64,000 bases of DNA from Chryseobacterium luquanense (GTDB lineage Bacteria > Bacteroidota > Bacteroidia > Flavobacteriales > Weeksellaceae), in the NCBI RefSeq assembly GCF_026460945.1, contig NZ_JAOVZV010000015.1:186001-250000 (forward strand), written 5' to 3'. A program made the position numbers and the translations under genes. The notes under the pieces are model-generated. The model saw only the letters and a program-made list of their open reading frames with translations. It was not told where the DNA came from and made no database searches. This document shows positions 16,277 through 25,331 of this stretch, piece after piece (position 1 is the stretch's first letter; every line of letters starts with the position of its first letter).

Positions 16277-17347
16277 TTATTTAAGCGTATTTACGTTATT
16301 TAAATCTTCAAATGCCTGAACTAATCTCTTAGAGAAGGTTTCTTCACCTTTTCTGATCCAAACTCTTGGGTCGTAGAATTTTTTGTTTGGTTTTTCTTCT
16401 CCATCAGGATTTCCGATTTGGGTTCTCAGATATTCTACATTATCTACCATGTAATCTCTGATTCCTTCTGTGTAAGCAAACTGAAGGTCAGTATCAATAT
16501 TCATCTTAATTACCCCATAATCAATTGCTTCTCTGATCTCTTCTAAAGTAGAACCTGAACCACCGTGGAATACAAAATTAATTGGCTTTTCAGCAGTTCC
16601 GAATTTCTCCTGAACGAATTTCTGAGAGTTATCTAAGATTTTTGGAGTCAAAACAACATTTCCTGGCTTGTAAACACCGTGTACGTTTCCGAAAGCAGCA
16701 GCAATTGTAAAGTTATCAGAAATAGCTTTCAATTTTTCGTAAGTATAAGCTACATCTTCAGGTTGGGTGTATAATTTAGAATTATCAACATCAGAATTGT
16801 CTACACCATCTTCTTCACCTCCCGTAACACCGATTTCAACTTCTAAAGTCATCTGCATTTTTGCCATTCTTTCAAAATATTCAGCAGAAATCTCAAGATT
16901 TTCTTCTAAAGATTCTTCAGAAAGATCAAGCATGTGAGAAGAGTAAAGAGATTTACCTGTTTGCTTGAAGAATTCTTCGTTAGCGTCCATCAAACCGTCG
17001 ATCCAAGGCAATAATTTTTTTGCAGCGTGATCTGTGTGAAGAATTACCGTTGCTCCGTAAGCTTCAGCCAAAGTGTGAATGTGTCTTGCTCCTGCAATAC
17101 CTCCAACAATAGCTGCTTTTTGAGCGTCATTACTCAATCCTTTTCCTGCGTTGAAAGATGCTCCACCGTTAGAAAACTGAATGATTACCGGTGAGTTTAA
17201 TTTTGCTGCAGTTTCCATTACTGCATTTACGTTGCTGGAACCGATTACGTTCACTGCAGGTAATGCAAATTTATTTTCTTTTGCATACTGGAAAATATCT
17301 GTAACTAACTGACCTGTGGCAACTCCTGCCGGGAAAATTCTGCTCAT
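16277..17347 (-). CDS. fbaA: Class II fructose-bisphosphate aldolase
   Basis: A 356-residue zinc-dependent aldolase interconverting fructose-1,6-bisphosphate with dihydroxyacetone phosphate and glyceraldehyde-3-phosphate. Zinc and active-site motifs are present: VILHTDHAAKKLLPWIDG, EVEIGVTGGEEDGVDN, FGNVHGVYKPGNV and NFVFHGGSGSTLEEI. The length and the long GGEEDGVDN insert mark the class IIA type found in E. coli. Start at 17347 gives MSRIFPAGVATGQLV, the normal N-terminus. It is monocistronic or leads accD. Confidence 0.95.
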   Translation of the reverse strand: MSRIFPAGVATGQLVTDIFQYAKENKFALPAVNVIGSSNVNAVMETAAKLNSPVIIQFSNGGASFNAGKGLSNDAQKAAIVGGIAGARHIHTLAEAYGATVILHTDHAAKKLLPWIDGLMDANEEFFKQTGKSLYSSHMLDLSEESLEENLEISAEYFERMAKMQMTLEVEIGVTGGEEDGVDNSDVDNSKLYTQPEDVAYTYEKLKAISDNFTIAAAFGNVHGVYKPGNVVLTPKILDNSQKFVQEKFGTAEKPINFVFHGGSGSTLEEIREAIDYGVIKMNIDTDLQFAYTEGIRDYMVDNVEYLRTQIGNPDGEEKPNKKFYDPRVWIRKGEETFSKRLVQAFEDLNNVNTLK

Positions 17348-17418
17348 ATTTTAGCTTTTATATAAAATTAGGGTATGTTTTAAAAATTCTTGTAAAGATA
17401 ATCAATTTTGAGAAATGA

Positions 17419-18285
17419 TTAATTTCTTTTATCTCTTCCCCAAAGTAACTTTTGGCGAATGGTTTCATAGAAACTTAAATTGTTAGGTTGTACCAATAAT
17501 AATTGAAAACTTGCCTTTTTAATCACAATTTCTTTATCGGTTTCAATATGAATTAATCTTGAATCTAATGAAAGCGAATATTGCGGAACTCTGCTTTCTA
17601 CTTTAAATTTAATTTCAACCGTATCATTCACCACCAAAGGTCTTACATTCAAATTATGTGGTGCGATAGGAGTGATGACAAAGTTTTGATTGATAGGTGA
17701 AATTATTGGCCCGCCACAACTTAAAGAATAAGCGGTTGATCCAGTTGGAGTGGAAACGATAACACCATCTCCCCAAAAAACATTTAAAAATTCATTATTA
17801 ATATATGAATCTACTGTTACCATTGAAGTTGTTTCTTTTCTTGAAACGGTAACATCATTTAAGGCATAGGGAAAAAAATCATCCAATTCTGGCGAAACGA
17901 CCTGAATCACTGAACGACGGCTGGTTTTCACATCTCCTTTTAAAATAGAATCTAATTCTTTAAAGGCTTCTTCTTTGGTAAAACTTGCCAAAAATCCTAA
18001 TCTTCCGGTATTTACACCGACAACGGGTATTTCTAAGTCTTCGATAAATGTTAATGAATTTACAATCGTTCCGTCGCCACCAAAAGTGAAGAATAAATCT
18101 ACTTTTTTCTCAATAAGATCCTGTTTGTTTCCAAAAGTTTCGAATATTTTCGAGAATTGAAGGGCTTCTGCCATTTCATCAAACAAAACAGATTTTACGC
18201 CTCTGCTTTCCAGTTCAGAAATAAATTTGCTTAAATATAAAAAAGTATCAAGATCTTTTTTCTGAGAATATATGGCTGCCTTCAT
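17419..18285 (-). CDS. nadK: NAD kinase
   Basis: A 288-residue cytoplasmic kinase that phosphorylates NAD to NADP. The ATP/NAD site motif FTFGGDGTIVNSLTF has GGDGT at residues 69-73, followed by NTGRLGFLASF and VSTPTGSTAYSLSCGGPII, all diagnostic. It abuts the CBS protein: the CBS gene stops at 18287 and nadK starts at 18285, so the two are one transcript and probably translationally coupled. Confidence 0.95.
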   Translation of the reverse strand: MKAAIYSQKKDLDTFLYLSKFISELESRGVKSVLFDEMAEALQFSKIFETFGNKQDLIEKKVDLFFTFGGDGTIVNSLTFIEDLEIPVVGVNTGRLGFLASFTKEEAFKELDSILKGDVKTSRRSVIQVVSPELDDFFPYALNDVTVSRKETTSMVTVDSYINNEFLNVFWGDGVIVSTPTGSTAYSLSCGGPIISPINQNFVITPIAPHNLNVRPLVVNDTVEIKFKVESRVPQYSLSLDSRLIHIETDKEIVIKKASFQLLLVQPNNLSFYETIRQKLLWGRDKRN

Positions 18286-18286
18286 G

Positions 18287-18937
18287 TTAGATTTCTATAA
18301 ATTTTTGTAAAAAACCAAATCGGTCTTTAAACATATCTGTCTTTTCGTCAGAATAGTATTTTTCAACAATTCTATAATCATATCTGTCGAATGTAGCATC
18401 AATGGACGCAAGATTTTCATTGCTGATTTTTATCGTAACCTGAATTGCTTCCTCGGACATCAAACTGATAAATCCCCCATAAAATTTTGAGTTGTTGCTC
18501 TCAATAATATTGGCAATTTCAGTCATCGAATATCTTCTTGCCGGAACTTCAACCGTTAAAGTAGCTCCCGATTCGGAAAATAAAGGATACAGCGAAAGAT
18601 TTTGGAAAACATCGTCACAACCGATATATCCCAAATATTTTTCATTTTTATTAATCACAGGAATCACATTGGTGTTGAAGGTGTAAAACAGACGAATACT
18701 GTCCATAATATTATTATCCTCCAAAATCGCAAAACGCTCAATCTGATGTTCTAGGTTTTTTAACAAGCCTTCTTCTTCATAAAGAAAATCTTTGGCGATG
18801 GCTCCGTAAAAGTGGTGTGATTTTTTGATGAAAATATGCGTATATCCAAAAGCGTCGAGCATTTCTCTAGCTGATTCTATAGAGTCAGTAAGGTGAAAGC
18901 AAGGAAAATCTTTTGAGACGTAGTCTTTGATAAACAT
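18287..18937 (-). CDS. CBS domain protein, AcuB-like
   Basis: A 216-residue cytoplasmic protein: two CBS motifs (DSIESAREMLDAFGYTHIFI at the N-terminus and DSIRLFYTFNTNVIPVINKN near residue 80), followed by an ACT-like segment (QVTIKISNENLASIDATFDR). CBS pairs bind adenine nucleotides and regulate partner domains. It lies directly upstream of nadK on the same strand, which hints that it senses the adenylate or NAD state, but that is inference. Confidence 0.8.
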   Translation of the reverse strand: MFIKDYVSKDFPCFHLTDSIESAREMLDAFGYTHIFIKKSHHFYGAIAKDFLYEEEGLLKNLEHQIERFAILEDNNIMDSIRLFYTFNTNVIPVINKNEKYLGYIGCDDVFQNLSLYPLFSESGATLTVEVPARRYSMTEIANIIESNNSKFYGGFISLMSEEAIQVTIKISNENLASIDATFDRYDYRIVEKYYSDEKTDMFKDRFGFLQKFIEI

Positions 18938-19021
18938 TGTGCTAATTTATAAAAAATTAAACGAATCCTTTTCTTAAAATTGTTGTTTTTTTTGACGAAA
19001 ATAAAAATTCAGTCAAAATAA

Positions 19022-19052
19022 TTTGTTTGTGTGAAAAATAAATGTACCTTTG
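19022..19052 (+). promoter_or_regulatory. Consensus Bacteroidota promoter with no ORF downstream
   Basis: TTTG at 19022-19025, exactly 19 bases, then TACCTTTG at 19045-19052: a full match to the TTTG-N19-TAnnTTTG consensus of the Bacteroidota primary sigma factor. Predicted start site near 19059. The plus-strand direction contains no gene before a strong terminator at 19089, and both neighbouring genes are on the minus strand. Confidence 0.6.
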
Positions 19053-19058
19053 TCGCCT

Positions 19059-19123
19059 TTCATTTTTACTTTTTATTAGATTTATTTCAAACTGCACTGT
19101 CTTTTGACAGACGCAGTTTTTTT
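19059..19123 (+). ncRNA. Candidate small RNA, about 60-65 nt
   Basis: Defined only by the consensus promoter ending at 19052 and the terminator hairpin at 19089-19123. The predicted transcript has an unstructured A/U-rich 5' part and a 3' hairpin with a poly-U tail, the plan of many trans-acting sRNAs. It contains no ATG-initiated ORF of useful length. It lies between two minus-strand genes. Conservation and expression are unknown. The remainder of the 18938-19286 gap holds nothing else I can identify. Confidence 0.35.
19089..19123 (+). terminator. Strong intrinsic terminator
   Basis: AAACTGC and CTGTC (19089-19101) pair with GACAG and GCAGTTT (19106-19119) around a TTTT loop, with a T-rich tail through 19123. 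No plus-strand gene precedes it, so it most likely ends the candidate small RNA. Confidence 0.75.
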
Positions 19124-19286
19124 ATTTTAAGGGCTTTTGCAGAATTTTTATAACTAAATTTATTCTTCGAAGTTCTTTAATTTAAACGCAAAGTTGCAAA
19201 GTTTTTTTGAACTGCTAATTGCTTTTAAGCTATACAACGGCGTTCTACTTAGCAAAGTCTGCAAAGAATTAATTTAAAAGTAACTA

Positions 19287-19823
19287 TTATTTAATTCCTA
19301 AAACTTTCGCAAATTCCCACATTACTATTCCCCCGCAAACGCTTACATTTAAAGAATGTTTTGTTCCTAATTGCGGAATTTCCAAAAATGTATCGATATT
19401 CGGCAATGCTTCATCACTAATTCCTTCTACTTCATTACCTAAAATTACAGCATATTTCTTTGTATTGTCAATCGTAAAGTCTGAAATCATCTGACTGTTT
19501 GAAGTCTGCTCAATTCCTAAAATTTCAAAACCCTGGCTTTTCAAACCAGCAATCGTTACATTAATATCTGCTTTATACGACCAATCTACACTTTCTGTTG
19601 CCCCAAGAGCTGCTTTGTGAATTTCACGATGCGGAGGTTGAGGTGTAATTCCGCAAAGAATAATTTTTTGAACCAAAAATGCGTCTGCCGTTCTGAATGT
19701 TGCTCCCACATTATGCATGCTTCTGATGTTATCTAGAACAACAATCAGCGGTATTTTCTCAACTTTTTTAAATGTTTCTACATCGATTCGGTTAAGTTCT
19801 TCCAGTTTTAATTTGTGTACCAC
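19287..19823 (-). CDS. TrmH/SpoU family RNA methyltransferase
   Basis: A 178-residue SPOUT-class methyltransferase using S-adenosylmethionine to 2'-O-methylate RNA. Motif 1 NIRSMHNVGATFRTADAF, motif 2 YAVILGNEVEGISDEAL and motif 3 IPQLGTKHSLNVSVCGGI form the knotted cofactor site and are all present. It lacks an extra N-terminal substrate-binding domain, so it is a minimal TrmH-like enzyme; tRNA is the likeliest target but position cannot be told. Start MVHKLKLEELNRID is usual for this group. Confidence 0.88.
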   Translation of the reverse strand: MVHKLKLEELNRIDVETFKKVEKIPLIVVLDNIRSMHNVGATFRTADAFLVQKIILCGITPQPPHREIHKAALGATESVDWSYKADINVTIAGLKSQGFEILGIEQTSNSQMISDFTIDNTKKYAVILGNEVEGISDEALPNIDTFLEIPQLGTKHSLNVSVCGGIVMWEFAKVLGIK

Positions 19824-19892
19824 TCTATATTTGTTGAGATTAATTTATATTTATTATTTACGAAATCTAATGTCTTTTCAGATTTACAAATT

Positions 19893-20774
19893 TTACTTTT
19901 TTGTTCCCATAATCTGGTGAACATTTTTCTCGATATTCTGCGCAATGGTCTCCATTGGAATATCGTTTTCATCATTATTAAAAGGATCTTCAATTTCTTC
20001 AGCAATCAATTCCAAACTCATCAAAACATAATATACAAAAACAGTCAGCGGAATCATAAACAATCCAAGATTGATAACATACGCAATAGGCAAAGCTAAA
20101 ACATATAAAATGATAAACTTTTTAATAAATGAAGAGTAAGAATACGGAATCGGTGTGTTTTTAATTCTTTCACAACCGCCACAAACATCCAAAAAACCTG
20201 AAATCTGGGTGTCTAAATACAACATTTCAATATCTGAAATCTTTCCTTCTTTTTTAAGCTGGTGCAATTTATGAGTGAGATGGATAATCATATCGGTCGG
20301 TCCGTGACTTCTCAAAGATTTTTCAATTTCAGAATAATCCTCATCTAAAGCGAGCCTTGTCGATTCTTGCGAAAGATGTTTTGCCAAAAAATGTGGAAAA
20401 TATTTTAAATATCTTGCAATTTGATCAGCAGATTGTCGGTCTTCGGCAAGAATAATATTAATTTTTATGGCGAAATTTCTCGTGTCATTCACTAGTTTTC
20501 CCCAAAGTTTTCTTCCTTCCCACCATCTGTCATATGCAGTATTTGTTCTGAAAACCAATAACAAAGACAAAACAAAACCAAGCAGAGAGTGAATCATTCC
20601 AACATTGCTGACTTTAGATTTCGAGGTTAAATGAAGATATTCGATTTCCAAATATTGTATTCCGAAAGAATAAATTCCCATCAAAACCATCGTCGGAAAA
20701 AGGATTTTCATCGTGTCGCTTTTGTGTAAGCTGACCAATATTTTCAGGAAATGTTTTGTATTGTAAACTCTCAT
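19893..20774 (-). CDS. Bestrophin family ion channel
   Basis: A 293-residue membrane protein of the bestrophin/UPF0187 family, which forms pentameric ion channels (sodium- or chloride-selective in characterised cases). Diagnostic segments: IHSLLGFVLSLLLVFRTNTA followed by YDRWWEGRKLWGKLVND, and FIILYVLALPIAYVINLGLF as a later helix; the C-terminal ELIAEEIEDPFNNDENDI resembles the calcium-clasp region of animal bestrophins. Start MRVYNTKHFLKILV is preceded by a good -7 element. Its 3' end lies 70 bases from the methyltransferase start. Confidence 0.9.
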   Translation of the reverse strand: MRVYNTKHFLKILVSLHKSDTMKILFPTMVLMGIYSFGIQYLEIEYLHLTSKSKVSNVGMIHSLLGFVLSLLLVFRTNTAYDRWWEGRKLWGKLVNDTRNFAIKINIILAEDRQSADQIARYLKYFPHFLAKHLSQESTRLALDEDYSEIEKSLRSHGPTDMIIHLTHKLHQLKKEGKISDIEMLYLDTQISGFLDVCGGCERIKNTPIPYSYSSFIKKFIILYVLALPIAYVINLGLFMIPLTVFVYYVLMSLELIAEEIEDPFNNDENDIPMETIAQNIEKNVHQIMGTKK

Positions 20775-20791
20775 GGTTTGCGTGTCTTTTG

Positions 20792-20799
20792 CAAAGATA
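20792..20799 (-). promoter_or_regulatory. Putative -7 promoter element for the bestrophin gene
   Basis: Plus-strand CAAAGATA is TATCTTTG on the minus strand, matching TAnnTTTG. It lies 18 bases upstream of the ATG at 20774. No clear -33 partner was found, so the match is partial. Confidence 0.4.
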
Positions 20800-20854
20800 A
20801 AATATTCGGATTATTGTTTTCCGCAGAAATTTTAATTTTGGGATTAAATTTCTC

Positions 20855-21082
20855 TCGCAGATAAAGCTGGTGTCGCAGATTTTTTAGAATTTATTCGGTC
20901 ACGAATGCACGAAATTTTTTGAGTCATTTATTGAAGGCTTCATTTAAAATAAATAATAATTACAATTGTCCGTAATTTGTCATCATTAAGAATATTGTAT
21001 TTCTTTGCTAAGTTTACGTCTTTCGTACATTCGTGGCATTTTTCATAATTATCAGTGTAAATCTGTCCAATCAGTGGTAACT
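20855..21082. repeat. Extragenic repeat, copy A
   Basis: The 376-base gap before the cupin gene has layered repeats. A direct repeat TCGCAGAT occurs at 20855-20862 and 20873-20880. Inverted arms CACGAATGCACGAAA (20900-20914) and TTTCGTACATTCGTGGC (21021-21037) enclose about 105 bases. A tail with AATCTGTCCAATCAGTGG follows (21060-21077). The same arms and tail recur in the same order at 22050-22191. It may be a decayed dispersed element. Confidence 0.6.
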
Positions 21083-21150
21083 AATCCCTTCAAAATTTTT
21101 CCAAATTTCAAAAAAACACTATTTTTATTTCGCATTAAAAAACAAAACAG

Positions 21151-22032
21151 ATGATTCTCGAAAACGTGGATGTGGTCAGCGACATCAGTAAAGAAGATTT
21201 TCAGGAAAATTATTTCAAGAAGAAAAAACCTCTTCTAATCAAGAACTACGCGAGTCGCTGGGAAGCTTTCGACAAATGGAATTTTGATTTTATTAAAGAA
21301 AAAGCGGGTGAACAGGAAGTTCCACTCTACGACAATAAACCTGCGGATGCAAAGAAAAGTTCTGATGCACCAGTAACAAAGATGAAAATGAAGGATTATA
21401 TCGACACGATAAAATCCAAACCTTCTGATCTGCGTATTTTCTTTTACATCATCACCGACCGGCTTCCAGAATTGTTGAAAAACTTTACATATCCTGATTT
21501 GGGAATTAAATTTTTCAAGCGGCTTCCGACTTTATTTTTTGGTGGAAGTGATGCGCATGTTCTAATGCATTACGATGTTGATCTGGGAGATTTTATGCAC
21601 TTTCATTTTGAAGGAAAGAAAAGAATTTTGCTCTTTGACCAGAAACAGTCGAAGTTTTTATATAAAGTTCCGCTGTCAGTTCACACAGTTTATGATATCG
21701 ATTACGAAAATCCTGATTACGAGAAATTTCCGGCGTTGAAATACGCCAAAGGAATTGAAATTTTCATGGAACACGGCGATGCCCTTTTTATTCCCGGCGC
21801 ATTCTGGCATTTCAACAGATACTTGGAACCTGGTTTTTCAATGTCTCTCAGAGCTTTACCAAATAAACCTAAAGTTTTCGCGAATATGCTGTATCATGTT
21901 TTTATTATGCGTTATACGGATAAGATTCTGCGGAAATTATTTAAATCTGAATGGGTAGATTATAAGCAAAAATGGGCGTATGAAAAGGCAACGGAGGCTT
22001 TGGAAAAGCATTTAAGTAAAAATAAAAGTTAA
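21151..22032 (+). CDS. Cupin-like (JmjC/FIH-type) protein
   Basis: A 293-residue protein of the cupin_8 group, related to factor-inhibiting-HIF and JmjC oxygenases that use Fe(II) and 2-oxoglutarate. The N-terminal FQENYFKKKKPLLIKNYASR fits this family's opening, VLMHYDVDLGDFMHFHFEGK contains the HxD part of the iron-binding facial triad, and DALFIPGAFWHFNRYLEPGF contains the distal His. Likely a hydroxylase of protein or small molecule; substrate unknown. It is flanked on both sides by copies of one extragenic repeat, with no other genes in its unit. Confidence 0.82.
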   Translation: MILENVDVVSDISKEDFQENYFKKKKPLLIKNYASRWEAFDKWNFDFIKEKAGEQEVPLYDNKPADAKKSSDAPVTKMKMKDYIDTIKSKPSDLRIFFYIITDRLPELLKNFTYPDLGIKFFKRLPTLFFGGSDAHVLMHYDVDLGDFMHFHFEGKKRILLFDQKQSKFLYKVPLSVHTVYDIDYENPDYEKFPALKYAKGIEIFMEHGDALFIPGAFWHFNRYLEPGFSMSLRALPNKPKVFANMLYHVFIMRYTDKILRKLFKSEWVDYKQKWAYEKATEALEKHLSKNKS

Positions 22033-22049
22033 TCCTCCAATATTTTTAT

Positions 22050-22191
22050 GCCACGAATGCACTAATTTATATAAAATGATAAAATGATTTTATCGCAAAC
22101 CGAAATATCATTCGTGCATTCGCGGCAATTCCAACAGTACACAATTTATTTTTAATCATCCATAAAAAATCTGTGCAATCCGTGGGAAACC
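22050..22191. repeat. Extragenic repeat, copy B
   Basis: Inverted arms GCCACGAATGCACT (22050-22063) and CATTCGTGCATTCGCGGC (22109-22126), then a tail with AATCTGTGCAATCCGTGGG (22169-22187). The element order and sequence match copy A upstream of the cupin gene, but the enclosed spacer is shorter (about 45 bases). The two copies are in the same orientation, one on each side of 21151-22032. This gap holds no ORF that I can support. Confidence 0.6.
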
Positions 22192-22257
22192 AAATCACCA
22201 TTTTCCTCCTTCTTTTTTTATTCTTATTTTTACCAACCCAAATTTAAGTATATCTCA

Positions 22258-24846
22258 ATGGCAAAGGCGACGAAGAAAGAGACCCCGTTAATGACGCAGT
22301 ATAACACCATCAAGGCGAAATATCCTGATGCGCTTTTGCTTTTCAGAGTGGGTGATTTCTACGAAACCTTCGGTCAGGATGCCGTGAGAACTTCTCAGAT
22401 TTTGGGGATTGTTCTGACAAAAAGAGCGAATGGCGACGGTCATATCGAACTGGCCGGTTTCCCGCATCATTCGGTGGATTCTTATTTGCCTAAATTGGTC
22501 AGAGCCGGAATTCGTGTGGCGATTTGTGACCAACTGGAAGATCCAAAAACCGTCAAAGGAATTGTAAAACGTGGCGTAACAGAATTGGTGACGCCTGGAG
22601 TGACATTCAACGATCAGGTTCTGACTTCGAAAAAGAATAATTTCCTGCTTTCTCTTCATAAAGAAAAAGAAAAATACGGAATCGCTTTGGTCGACGTTTC
22701 AACGGGAGAATTTTTGGTGAGCGAAGGAAATTTAGATAAAATTTTACACATCATCAACACATTTGACCCGAGTGAAATTATTTATCAACGAAGCGTACAA
22801 ATTCCCGATCAGCTGAAAAACAGAAACGTTTTCAAACTGGAAGACTGGGCATATCAATATAACTTTGCCTACGAAAAACTGACAAATCAGTTTAAAACCA
22901 ATTCATTAAAAGGCTTTGGCGTTGAAGGTTTACCTTTGGCAATTACCGCAGCAGGAGCGATTTTCGCTTATCTGGTGGAAGATACCCATCATAAATTATT
23001 GGCGCACATCACCAAAATTCAGATTATTCCGCAGGAAGATTATCTGATGATGGATCATTTTACGCTGAGAAATCTCGAAATCGTTTATCCAAGCCATCCG
23101 AAAGGAAAATCTTTGTTGGATATTATTGATAAAACTTCTACGCCGATGGGTGGAAGATTATTGAGAAGACGAATTATTCTGCCTTTAAAATCTGTTGAGG
23201 AAATTGGTAGACGGCTTTCGTTAATTGACTTTTTAAATGAAAATGATCATTTAAAATATGAAATTTCACAATTATTAAGGGCGATCTCAGATCTGGATCG
23301 ATTGATGGGTAAACTTGCGGCAGAGAAAATTTCACCTAAAGAATTAGGTTATCTCCGTCAGAGTCTGATCAATATTCAGAAAATTAAAGGATTGCTTCAT
23401 CCTCACGCCGATGTCTTGGCTTGGTTGGAGCCTTTAAATTCATTAGATGACCTGATTCAGTTGCTGGAAAATCATTTGAATGAAGAACTTCCGGTCAATT
23501 TATCAAAAGGAAATGTCATCAAACAGAATATCTCTGAAGAGCTCGATCATTTGAGAGGTTTGCAAAATAAAGGGCGTGGTTTTCTGGACGAAATGTGTCA
23601 GCGTGAAGTGGAACGCACCGGAATTACCAGTCTGAAAATTGATTTTAATAATGTTTTCGGATATTTTATTGAAGTAAGAAATACCCACAAAGATAAAGTT
23701 CCAAGCGATTGGATCAGAAAGCAGACGTTGGTGAATGCAGAAAGATACATCACCGAGGAATTAAAAGAATACGAAAGTCAGATTTTAGGCGCTGAAGAAA
23801 AAATCAGTGTTTTGGAAAATCAGTTATACCGAAAAGTCTGTTCGGATACGATGATTTACATGGACAGAATTCAGGAAAATTCAAATATTATTGCGCAGCT
23901 TGATGTTGCAGTTGGTCTGTCTGAACTGGCGGTTTCTGAAAGTTATACCAAACCTGTTTTGAATGACGGATTTAAAATTGACTTAAAGGAAGCGAGACAT
24001 CCAATCATTGAAAATGCCCTTCCTTTGGGCGAAAAATATATTCCGAATGACATCTTTTTAGATAAAGATTCGCAGCAGATCATTATGGTAACCGGTCCCA
24101 ACATGGCAGGTAAATCTGCAATTCTGCGTCAGACGGCTATTGTATGTCTGATGGCTCAAATTGGGAGTTTTGTTCCTGCAAAACACGCTGAAATTGGAGT
24201 TTTAGATAAGATTTTTACAAGAGTTGGAGCTTCAGATAATATTTCTGCCGGAGAGTCAACTTTTATGGTTGAAATGAATGAGGCGGCATATATTTTAAAT
24301 AATATTTCAGACCGAAGTTTGATTTTATTAGACGAAATTGGTCGTGGAACTTCCACTTACGATGGAGTTTCAATTGCCTGGGCGATTGCGGAATATCTGC
24401 ATCAACATCCGACTCAGGCAAAGACTTTATTTGCAACGCATTATCATGAGTTGAATGAAATGACTGTGAATTTTGAGCGTGTGAAAAATTTTCACGTTTC
24501 TATTCAGGAGAATAAAGGAAATATTATCTTTTTGAGAAAATTAATTCCTGGTGGAAGCGAACATAGTTTCGGTATTCATGTTGCGAAATTGGCCGGAATG
24601 CCGTCAAAAGTTGTCAACAGAGCCAATGATATCTTAAAAACTTTAGAAGCCAGCCGTTCTCAAGGTGGTTCGTCTGAAGGCGTAAAAAGGGTGACTGAGG
24701 AAAATATGCAACTTTCTTTCTTTCAGTTGGATGATCCGGTTTTAGAAAATATCAGAGAAGAATTAACGAAAATCGACATTAATACTTTGACGCCGATTGA
24801 AGCTTTGATGAAATTGAATTCCATTAAAAAGATGATTGGGAAGTAG
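22258..24846 (+). CDS. mutS: DNA mismatch repair protein MutS
   Basis: An 862-residue ATPase that recognises mismatches and starts methyl-directed or strand-directed repair. The mismatch-binding loop GDFYETFGQDA (F-Y-E motif) is at residues 32-42, Walker A TGPNMAGKSAILRQTA begins at residue 612, Walker B is LILLDEIGRGTSTYDG, and FATHYHELNEM and the helix-turn-helix follow. Length is typical of MutS1. Start MAKATKKETPLMTQYNTIKA is standard. It is a single-gene unit; MutL is not in the window. Confidence 0.97.
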   Translation: MAKATKKETPLMTQYNTIKAKYPDALLLFRVGDFYETFGQDAVRTSQILGIVLTKRANGDGHIELAGFPHHSVDSYLPKLVRAGIRVAICDQLEDPKTVKGIVKRGVTELVTPGVTFNDQVLTSKKNNFLLSLHKEKEKYGIALVDVSTGEFLVSEGNLDKILHIINTFDPSEIIYQRSVQIPDQLKNRNVFKLEDWAYQYNFAYEKLTNQFKTNSLKGFGVEGLPLAITAAGAIFAYLVEDTHHKLLAHITKIQIIPQEDYLMMDHFTLRNLEIVYPSHPKGKSLLDIIDKTSTPMGGRLLRRRIILPLKSVEEIGRRLSLIDFLNENDHLKYEISQLLRAISDLDRLMGKLAAEKISPKELGYLRQSLINIQKIKGLLHPHADVLAWLEPLNSLDDLIQLLENHLNEELPVNLSKGNVIKQNISEELDHLRGLQNKGRGFLDEMCQREVERTGITSLKIDFNNVFGYFIEVRNTHKDKVPSDWIRKQTLVNAERYITEELKEYESQILGAEEKISVLENQLYRKVCSDTMIYMDRIQENSNIIAQLDVAVGLSELAVSESYTKPVLNDGFKIDLKEARHPIIENALPLGEKYIPNDIFLDKDSQQIIMVTGPNMAGKSAILRQTAIVCLMAQIGSFVPAKHAEIGVLDKIFTRVGASDNISAGESTFMVEMNEAAYILNNISDRSLILLDEIGRGTSTYDGVSIAWAIAEYLHQHPTQAKTLFATHYHELNEMTVNFERVKNFHVSIQENKGNIIFLRKLIPGGSEHSFGIHVAKLAGMPSKVVNRANDILKTLEASRSQGGSSEGVKRVTEENMQLSFFQLDDPVLENIREELTKIDINTLTPIEALMKLNSIKKMIGK

Positions 24847-24881
24847 ATTGAGTTTAAAGGTCGGAGTATTGTTGAGAATGA

Positions 24882-25325
24882 TTATTCAATATTCATTGTT
24901 AGAGGAATTTTGACAATGCTTCTTACGAAGTTTCTATCATGTTTTGCTGGAATCCACTTACTTTTAATCCGTTTCATGGCTTTTTCGACAGCAAGGTTAA
25001 AACTTATATTTGAGCCAATAACTTGAACTTTCTTCACGCTTCCATCACGTTCTACAGTGAAATTAAGCATTGCTTTATGGGTGTTTTCTCCTTTTTTTAA
25101 TTTAACAGATTCCAATGTAATAAGATTCTCAATCTTTTTGGTGAAAGCTTCCATGCCATCGGGAAAGTAAGCTTCATGATCGGGAAAATCGTGACATATT
25201 GTAGCAGTTAAAGAGTTTTCAATTTCTTTTGGTATTGATAGAGGTGTGGGAAGAGACGAAATTTCTTGTCCGAAAATCAATCCGTTAAAAATGATAGTTG
25301 ATAATAAAATTAAATATTTTTTCAA
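24882..25325 (-). CDS. Secreted TonB C-terminal-domain-like protein
   Basis: A 147-residue protein with signal peptide (KKYLILLSTIIFNGLIFGQ). The mature part has the TonB-C-like pattern of these Bacteroidota proteins: EAYFPDGMEAFTKKI, then LNFTVERDGSVKKVQVIGS, then KRIKSKWIPAKHDRN. Unlike TonB there is no long linker and no retained anchor, so it is likely soluble in the periplasm. It is the last of four tandem paralogs on this strand, six bases after the next. Whether it contacts a TonB-dependent receptor is unknown. Confidence 0.75.
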   Translation of the reverse strand: MKKYLILLSTIIFNGLIFGQEISSLPTPLSIPKEIENSLTATICHDFPDHEAYFPDGMEAFTKKIENLITLESVKLKKGENTHKAMLNFTVERDGSVKKVQVIGSNISFNLAVEKAMKRIKSKWIPAKHDRNFVRSIVKIPLTMNIE

Positions 25326-25331
25326 AATAAT

